Assembly: GCA_016280635.1 (NCBI GenBank)
Contig: JAEEHC010000080.1
Location: 1-36,012 of the forward strand
From: Erysipelotrichaceae bacterium
GTDB lineage: Bacteria; Bacillota_I; Bacilli_A; Erysipelotrichales; Erysipelotrichaceae
DNA: 36,012 nt
Reading direction: 5' to 3'
Below are positions 31,828 to 36,012 of the stretch, piece by piece (position 1 is the first letter of the stretch; the number at the start of each line of letters is the position of its first letter). The position numbers were made by a program, and so were the translations under genes. The notes under the pieces were generated by a model. It saw only the letters and a list, made by a program, of their open reading frames with translations. It searched no databases and was not told the origin of the DNA.

Positions 31828-33081
31828 ATGGCGGGATTGCTGTATCCAGCGTATCAGAAATTCTATAGTGCATTATGTTCATTGGAACGATTTAAAAAAG
31901 AATCCAATTTTTTTGATAATATTTCATGCTTGGATACATTCTTTTCCGAGTATCGGAATGTGACTTTTGTTGTTCAATCACAGTTAAAACATACAGAGTA
32001 TTTTGCGGAATATGAGAAGAACAGAGATATTTATCTTACAGATCATTGGTTTGTAGAAAAAAGGAATGAAACAACAAAACAGAACCCTTTTCGCTTTCAA
32101 AAGAGAATCACCATATCAATTTATACGCCCAGTGAAGAGATTACGATAGCAGAGAAAGCTTTTACAGTAGAGAATGACATTCCGCTTGGTTCGTTACATA
32201 CTGAAATAAAACAGTTTTTCAATGTTTTTTTAGATGAAGAGATTTTCTTTTCCATAGTGTATTATTTTCTGGAGGATGGTAGTGAAACAGATTTATTAGG
32301 CAGAATTATCCCTGGTATTTCAGCTATGAAAAGTTTCCTTGATGCATTAAACCATGAAATTGGAGATGAATGTGTTTTGTGTGAACAATTGAGACAAAAG
32401 ATTGATAGAATGGCATTCACAAATGTTCCTAGAGATTTTTTGCTTACGGATGATTATGTATATTACAAGGACAATGACGAGTTTGAGAGAGCGGGACGAT
32501 TGGCTATGATGTTTTCACTTGATGGGAAAAAGATGATAAGCAGAAGACCGATTGTGGAAATGACTAATGCTGAATTTCTAAATTATGACGGAACCGCGTT
32601 TGGTAGATTTTCTTTGATGCATGCGATTATAAGATCTATGCAACCAGAGGCGGACATTATGCCTGCAATTATGATTATCTATGGTGATGATACCTATGAC
32701 ATGGATGTATTTCATGCTGATTTAAAAACTACCGTTTATAGAAAGCTTAATGAAGTGGCAAAAATAATAGAATGTGAAGATGTTAAAGAGGTATGTTTCA
32801 TGTCACTATATGCTGTGGTTTGTTTGGGAGAAGATACTCCTATACATTCTAAAGAACGACAACAATCAGCGACCAATGATATTCTAGTTGTTTCAAGTCT
32901 TGATTATAAATTGAATGAGAAAGAGTATGTTTTTGATGGAGATCTGATGGCAAATCCTCAATATGTCGCTTATATTATGAAAAATGAATTAAAGAGCAGA
33001 TTAGATGCTAGCAAATTGAACATGTTCCCGATATGGCAGGCATTCAGGAAAAAAATGTCAAGTGCGACTTCGGATTCATAA
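31828..33081 (+). CDS. Hypothetical protein (417 residues), possible defence-associated
   Basis: A cytoplasmic-looking protein with no signal peptide or membrane helix. The N-terminal ~90 residues are helical with SLERFKKESNFFDNISCLDTFFSEYRNVTF and QSQLKHTEYFAEYEKN, a layout that recalls HEPN-like helical bundles, but I see no clean catalytic RxxxxH. The remainder mixes beta and helix and has no motif I recognise. The start has GGAG 9 bases upstream. Its stop at 33081 is followed by 347 non-coding bases holding repeat B and the tandem repeat. It could belong with the 31109 gene as a two-gene unit. Function unknown. Confidence 0.7.
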   Translation: MAGLLYPAYQKFYSALCSLERFKKESNFFDNISCLDTFFSEYRNVTFVVQSQLKHTEYFAEYEKNRDIYLTDHWFVEKRNETTKQNPFRFQKRITISIYTPSEEITIAEKAFTVENDIPLGSLHTEIKQFFNVFLDEEIFFSIVYYFLEDGSETDLLGRIIPGISAMKSFLDALNHEIGDECVLCEQLRQKIDRMAFTNVPRDFLLTDDYVYYKDNDEFERAGRLAMMFSLDGKKMISRRPIVEMTNAEFLNYDGTAFGRFSLMHAIIRSMQPEADIMPAIMIIYGDDTYDMDVFHADLKTTVYRKLNEVAKIIECEDVKEVCFMSLYAVVCLGEDTPIHSKERQQSATNDILVVSSLDYKLNEKEYVFDGDLMANPQYVAYIMKNELKSRLDASKLNMFPIWQAFRKKMSSATSDS

Positions 33082-33191
33082 ACAAAGAATATGTTGAGAG
33101 AAACGGAAGAAGATTAGGGAATTGTTCTTATGCGATTGACAAAACAAAACATTTGTATTCTTCCGTTTCAGTATGTCCTCAACGTTTTACG

Positions 33192-33217
33192 ACACATGTG
33201 GAATCGATCGCGCTTCT
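33192..33217 (+). repeat. Cassette-border repeat B, copy 2
   Basis: ACACAT followed by GTGGAATCGATCGCGCTTCT, identical over the 20-mer to copy 1. TGTCCTCAAC at 33174-33183 resembles the start of repeat A, so the two elements may form one composite border. It lies between the 417-residue gene and the ATPase gene. Confidence 0.8.
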
Positions 33218-33322
33218 TTGCCGGAAAGCAGAAAATGAAATACTTACTGTTGTATAGCGTTGATATCCTGATAATAGCTTTGATCCTAATAAAAATGTTA
33301 GGAACAATTGCGATTATTGGCC

Positions 33323-33418
33323 TTTTCCGAAAATAATACAAAAGACGCTCCGAATTTACCGAAAGTATTATAAAAGTCGCTCCGAAATTTCCGCAAAACA
33401 TATATAATACATATGAGA
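33323..33418 (+). repeat. 32-bp tandem repeat overlapping the ATPase promoter
   Basis: Unit 1 (33323-33354) and unit 2 (33355-33386) agree at 27 of 32 positions; each contains TTWCCGAAA, AAAAG and CGCTCCGAA. A third, diverged unit starts TTTCCGCAAA (33388) and runs into the promoter. The spacing equals about three helical turns, so a repressor could bind the copies on one face. Confidence 0.75.
33403..33408 (+). promoter_or_regulatory. -10 box of the AAA/DUF4143 ATPase gene
   Basis: TATAAT, with a predicted start near 33415 and a 14-base leader containing GAGAGGA. No consensus -35 is seen; that position falls inside the tandem repeat, as expected for a regulated promoter. Confidence 0.55.
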
Positions 33419-33428
33419 GGATTACATT

Positions 33429-34799
33429 ATGGAATTGAAAAGACATATTGATAAGTGGCTTGAGGACTGGAAATCCGACAGCAATCATAAGCCTGCCCTT
33501 ATAAAAGGAGTTAGACAGTCAGGAAAGACACATAGCATAAAACTGTTTGCCGAGAATAATTACAAGGTCGTTATTTATCTCAGCTTTTGGGATGATCCTG
33601 GTCTAATAGATGCTTTTGATGGAAATCTCGATTCAGACACAATTATCAGAGAACTGTCGGTAAGAAAGCCACTTCCAGACCTCATCAACGGGTCTACAGT
33701 TTTCATTTTTGATGAAGTCCAAGAATGCCCTAGAGCATTGCTGGCTCTTAAAACAGTCATGAATGACAAGCGGTATGACTTTATTGCTTCAGGATCCTAT
33801 CTGGGGGTCAGCGGTTACGTCATAGCAGATGATACACCAAAACCTGTTGGCTGCACAGATGAATTCGATATGCGAACATTAGATTTTGAGGAGTTTCTAT
33901 GGGCTAAAGGATATACGGATAAGGAATTATCATACATAAGAGAGGCATTCGAAGAAAAGACTCCTTTATCAAATTCAATGCACAATTCGTTTACTTCACT
34001 ATTCAGAGAGTATCTCTGCGTTGGCGGATTCCCTGAAGCAGTCAGTAATTATGTAGAAACAAACAATATGCACTCTACTCTTCAGATAACCAGAAGGATA
34101 ACCAGTGATCTGCAGGATGATTTTGGCAGAAGACGGGGGAAGGATAAAAAGCCTCTGTTCAATACAAATGAAGTAGCAAGGATCAGAAGTGCTTTTTCTC
34201 TGATACCGTCGTTTCTGGGAAAAGAAAATAAAAGGTATATTGTTTCAAAAATCAGTGGAAAAGGAGCAAAAGATGCCGGTAAGGATGCTATAGATTATCT
34301 TAAGGATACTGGAATCATATTAAAAGTCCATAATGTGTATGTTCCGGCAACACCATTATCAACAAATGTGGTTCAGAACCAGTATAAAGTATTTACCACA
34401 GACATAGGGATGCTGGTTGGAATGTTGGAAGATGGCACGACAAGTGCAATATTGTCGGGAAATCTTGGTATGGGGAAAGGAATCCTTTATGAAGCTCTTA
34501 TAGCTGATGCGCTTTACAAAAGGGGAGGAAGGCTTTTCTATTTTGCCAAGGAAAGTGGACTGGAATTGGATTTTGTGATCAATTATCAGGGGGAGGCAAC
34601 GATTTTAGAAGTAAAGGCTGTGGACGGTAATACAAAAAGCGCAAAGACAGTAATGGCTCATCCAGATCATTATGGTGGTAAAACTCAACTTATCAGAATT
34701 AAAGATGCCAACATTGGAATATCGGATGGTATACTGACCATCCCTCACTATATGGCATATCTGTTGTTTGACTGGCAGCCTGCATTGTCGATGCAGTAA
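33429..34799 (+). CDS. AAA ATPase with C-terminal DUF4143 domain
   Basis: A 456-residue ATPase of the AAA_14-DUF4143 family. Walker A is KGVRQSGKTHS (~26-36), Walker B FIFDEVQECPRAL (~92-104), then the sensor IASGSYLGVS. The DUF4143 half (~210-456) ends with a PD-(D/E)XK-like pattern, GLELDFVI and ATILEVKA, giving D and ExK. Such ATPases are widespread, often in variable regions and in many diverged copies; their job is not established. It has its own promoter under a 32-bp tandem repeat and is bordered by repeat B copies on both sides, suggesting a self-contained cassette. Base composition is nearer to the RHS core than to the adjacent AT-rich genes. Confidence 0.88.
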   Translation: MELKRHIDKWLEDWKSDSNHKPALIKGVRQSGKTHSIKLFAENNYKVVIYLSFWDDPGLIDAFDGNLDSDTIIRELSVRKPLPDLINGSTVFIFDEVQECPRALLALKTVMNDKRYDFIASGSYLGVSGYVIADDTPKPVGCTDEFDMRTLDFEEFLWAKGYTDKELSYIREAFEEKTPLSNSMHNSFTSLFREYLCVGGFPEAVSNYVETNNMHSTLQITRRITSDLQDDFGRRRGKDKKPLFNTNEVARIRSAFSLIPSFLGKENKRYIVSKISGKGAKDAGKDAIDYLKDTGIILKVHNVYVPATPLSTNVVQNQYKVFTTDIGMLVGMLEDGTTSAILSGNLGMGKGILYEALIADALYKRGGRLFYFAKESGLELDFVINYQGEATILEVKAVDGNTKSAKTVMAHPDHYGGKTQLIRIKDANIGISDGILTIPHYMAYLLFDWQPALSMQ

Positions 34800-34843
34800 T
34801 TGAAAAAGGATGAATAAAACACATATTTTTCAAGAGTCATCAG

Positions 34844-34863
34844 CACATGGAATCGATCTGCTT
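34844..34863 (+). repeat. Cassette-border repeat B, degenerate copy 3
   Basis: CACATGGAATCGATCTGCTT matches the core of copies 1 and 2 after a 2-base deletion (CACATGTGG to CACATGG) and changes near its 3' end. It lies between the ATPase gene and the small Cys-rich gene. Confidence 0.5.
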
Positions 34864-34880
34864 ACTTACACGTAAGTAAG
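34861..34880. repeat. 20-bp palindrome next to repeat B copy 3
   Basis: CTTACTTACACGTAAGTAAG: two 9-bp arms around a 2-base centre. It starts at the end of repeat B copy 3 and lies 65 bases before the next start codon. With no T-run it looks more like an operator or a recombination site than a terminator. Confidence 0.6.
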
Positions 34881-34945
34881 GAAATAGTTAAAAAGACTCT
34901 GACTGGTAAGTACACAACAGTTGTCAATATGGAGGTGCTCTCAGA

Positions 34946-35221
34946 ATGAAAAAGACATGTATGAATTGCAAATACTATTATTTCACACTCTCTGATGGGG
35001 AAAGTTTTTTCCATATTCATGACTGGTGTGATCAGTGGAAAACGCAGCTGAAGGCCTATGCCCATGCGGATATGGTGGAACATGACTACCCGTACAACAG
35101 TGATCTGGAAACGGGAGAAGCGTATTGCTACATGTTTGAGCCTGCTGATAAGCCGGCATATCCTGATGAGTGGTACGATGCTAACAGGGCTGAAAATGAA
35201 CGAAAGGTAAAAGGGAAATAG
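34946..35221 (+). CDS. Small Cys-rich protein, unknown function
   Basis: A 91-residue protein with GGAGGTG 8 bases before the ATG. CMNCKYYYF (C5, C8) and HDWCDQW suggest a small metal site; a tyrosine- and acid-rich C-terminus follows (YCYMFEPADKPAYPDEWYDAN). No family recognised. It ends 8 bases before the DUF4375 gene, so the two form a likely operon and may work together, possibly as immunity proteins for a toxin not encoded here. Confidence 0.7.
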   Translation: MKKTCMNCKYYYFTLSDGESFFHIHDWCDQWKTQLKAYAHADMVEHDYPYNSDLETGEAYCYMFEPADKPAYPDEWYDANRAENERKVKGK

Positions 35222-35229
35222 GATAGAAT

Positions 35230-35961
35230 ATGAAGGAAACTATTAAACGTTTTTTTGCTAGGCTATTCCTTTCCGTACTAATTAGTTTTGTTCTTCAGTT
35301 GTGGTTGATAGTCATCGGTACGATAATGATAGATCATTCTGATCAAAACTCAGTCATAAATAGGATTGGAGTAGTTATATTGTGGGTGGCTATTGGATTG
35401 GCTGTCATACTTACTATCTATTTCATGTGGGGATTCATGAATGAAGGAAAGATGACGCCTTCTAGTTTTTTAAATGAAACATCTAAGAAGAATAAAGAGC
35501 CTATGGATGAAGATTCATATCTGAATTATGCATATATGAAAATGTGCGAAAAGTGTGGATATAGTGATGAAATTGATAAACTCACGGAAGAAGAAAGAGT
35601 CATCTATGTAACACAGTATTTGGCGGCGGAAGTTCATAATGGTGGTTTTGATCAGTTCTATAGTAATTCAAGCGGGGATTTTGCCAATGAAGTGATTAAA
35701 GCACTGAAAACTCTAAGAGCTGAAAGAGTATTATCTATTTGTCAGAAAGCCAACGCTATATTTGGAGAATCTGTTCCGACAGACAGGGACGAACGCAACA
35801 TATTCTTAACAGAGAAGATTACTTCTGAACAGGAAGAAATCCTGGAAAAGTGTGATGAAGAATTCTATGAAGCCTATGGAGAACTATCAGAACTCAGTTA
35901 TAGGTATCTGAAAGAATATGAGGAAAAGATGTCGGAAGCAACAGATCAAATGCCAGATTAA
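35230..35961 (+). CDS. Membrane-anchored DUF4375 (DMP19-like) protein
   Basis: A 243-residue protein. Two membrane helices (~12-35, ~46-70) precede a soluble domain (~95-235) with the DUF4375 pattern: LAAEVHNGGFDQFYSNSSGDFANEVIKAL split by the motif NGGFxQFYxNSSGD, then ERVLSICQKANAIFG and DRDERN. The Neisseria family member DMP19 is a DNA mimic that blocks a repressor; related domains also occur among orphan immunity genes. The added membrane anchor is unusual and would hold a DNA-mimic-like acidic domain at the membrane. AGGATAG precedes the ATG. Immunity role is inferred from context only. Confidence 0.78.
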   Translation: MKETIKRFFARLFLSVLISFVLQLWLIVIGTIMIDHSDQNSVINRIGVVILWVAIGLAVILTIYFMWGFMNEGKMTPSSFLNETSKKNKEPMDEDSYLNYAYMKMCEKCGYSDEIDKLTEEERVIYVTQYLAAEVHNGGFDQFYSNSSGDFANEVIKALKTLRAERVLSICQKANAIFGESVPTDRDERNIFLTEKITSEQEEILEKCDEEFYEAYGELSELSYRYLKEYEEKMSEATDQMPD

Positions 35962-35985
35962 TACAGATAAATGCGATTTCTACTT

Positions 35986-36011
35986 GTGTCCAACCTGCAT
36001 CTAGGTTAAAA
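35986..36011 (+). repeat. Cassette-border repeat A, copy 2 (runs to the window edge)
   Basis: GTGTCCAACCTGC followed by ATCTAGGTTAAAA; same order as copy 1 at 30216 with one base fewer after GTGTCC. It starts 24 bases after the DUF4375 stop codon and is cut by the window end. Confidence 0.65.
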
Positions 36012-36012
36012 C

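Noticed and set aside
33033-33336. Open frames of 68-74 codons between the 417-residue gene and the ATPase
   Set aside because: They overlap the end of the previous gene or the border repeat, have no convincing ribosome binding site and show no domain-like sequence.

Overview
The window looks like a chromosomal segment of a low-to-moderate GC Bacillota (Firmicutes), most like the Erysipelotrichia. This is inferred from gene families and gene order, not from a database match. Supporting signs are the gmk/priA/rsmB/rlmN/prpC/prkC/rsgA/rpe order known from Bacillus, a def gene next to RNase J, strong AGGAGG-type ribosome binding sites, a PASTA-domain Ser/Thr kinase and short GC-rich terminators. 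Coding density is high and no rRNA, tRNA or CRISPR is visible.

Layout. Positions 1-2580: a minus-strand def-rnjA operon (peptide deformylase, RNase J) with a clear promoter and terminator. 2630-4350: an ECF-type membrane protein and a PD-(D/E)XK (Rpn/PDDEXK_2) nuclease-family gene with its own near-consensus promoter. 4380-7312: rapZ and a U32-family (RlhA-like) gene. 7311-9674: divergent rqcH (minus) and gmk (plus). 9700-11810: a secreted leucine-rich-repeat/fibronectin-like/SLH-like surface protein, with what looks like a decayed N-terminal fragment of a related gene just upstream. 11960-22831: a long, tightly packed housekeeping run (glyA, priA, rsmB, rlmN, prpC, prkC, rsgA, rpe) ending in two lipoprotein genes. 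Many junctions overlap by a few bases, which points to translational coupling.

From 22832 onwards the character changes. A 470-base non-coding stretch leads to a 2021-residue secreted RHS/YD-repeat (WapA-like) protein. Its last ~200 residues switch abruptly to AT-rich DNA encoding a glycine-rich hydrophobic segment and a possible nuclease tip. A likely cognate immunity gene follows two bases after its stop. Downstream is an AT-rich accessory array: a truncated HEPN/RES N-terminal protein, a membrane-anchored coiled-coil protein, a 417-residue unknown protein, an AAA/DUF4143 ATPase behind a 32-bp tandem repeat, a small Cys-rich protein and a membrane-anchored DUF4375 (DMP19-like) protein.

The most interesting signal is a family of short intergenic repeats in this array. 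A 26-nt element (core GTGGAATCGATCGCGCTTCT) occurs at 30266 and 33192, with a degenerate copy at 34844. A companion element (GTGTCC-AACCTGC) occurs at 30216 and again at the right edge of the window. They sit at the borders between gene cassettes, as expected if toxin, immunity and defence modules are gained and shuffled at fixed boundary sequences.

Regulation visible in the sequence: at least seven promoters use an extended -10 (TGn before a TATAAT-like box), four of them the identical 9-mer TGCTATAAT. Several have very short leaders, and the one before rlmN would give a leaderless transcript.
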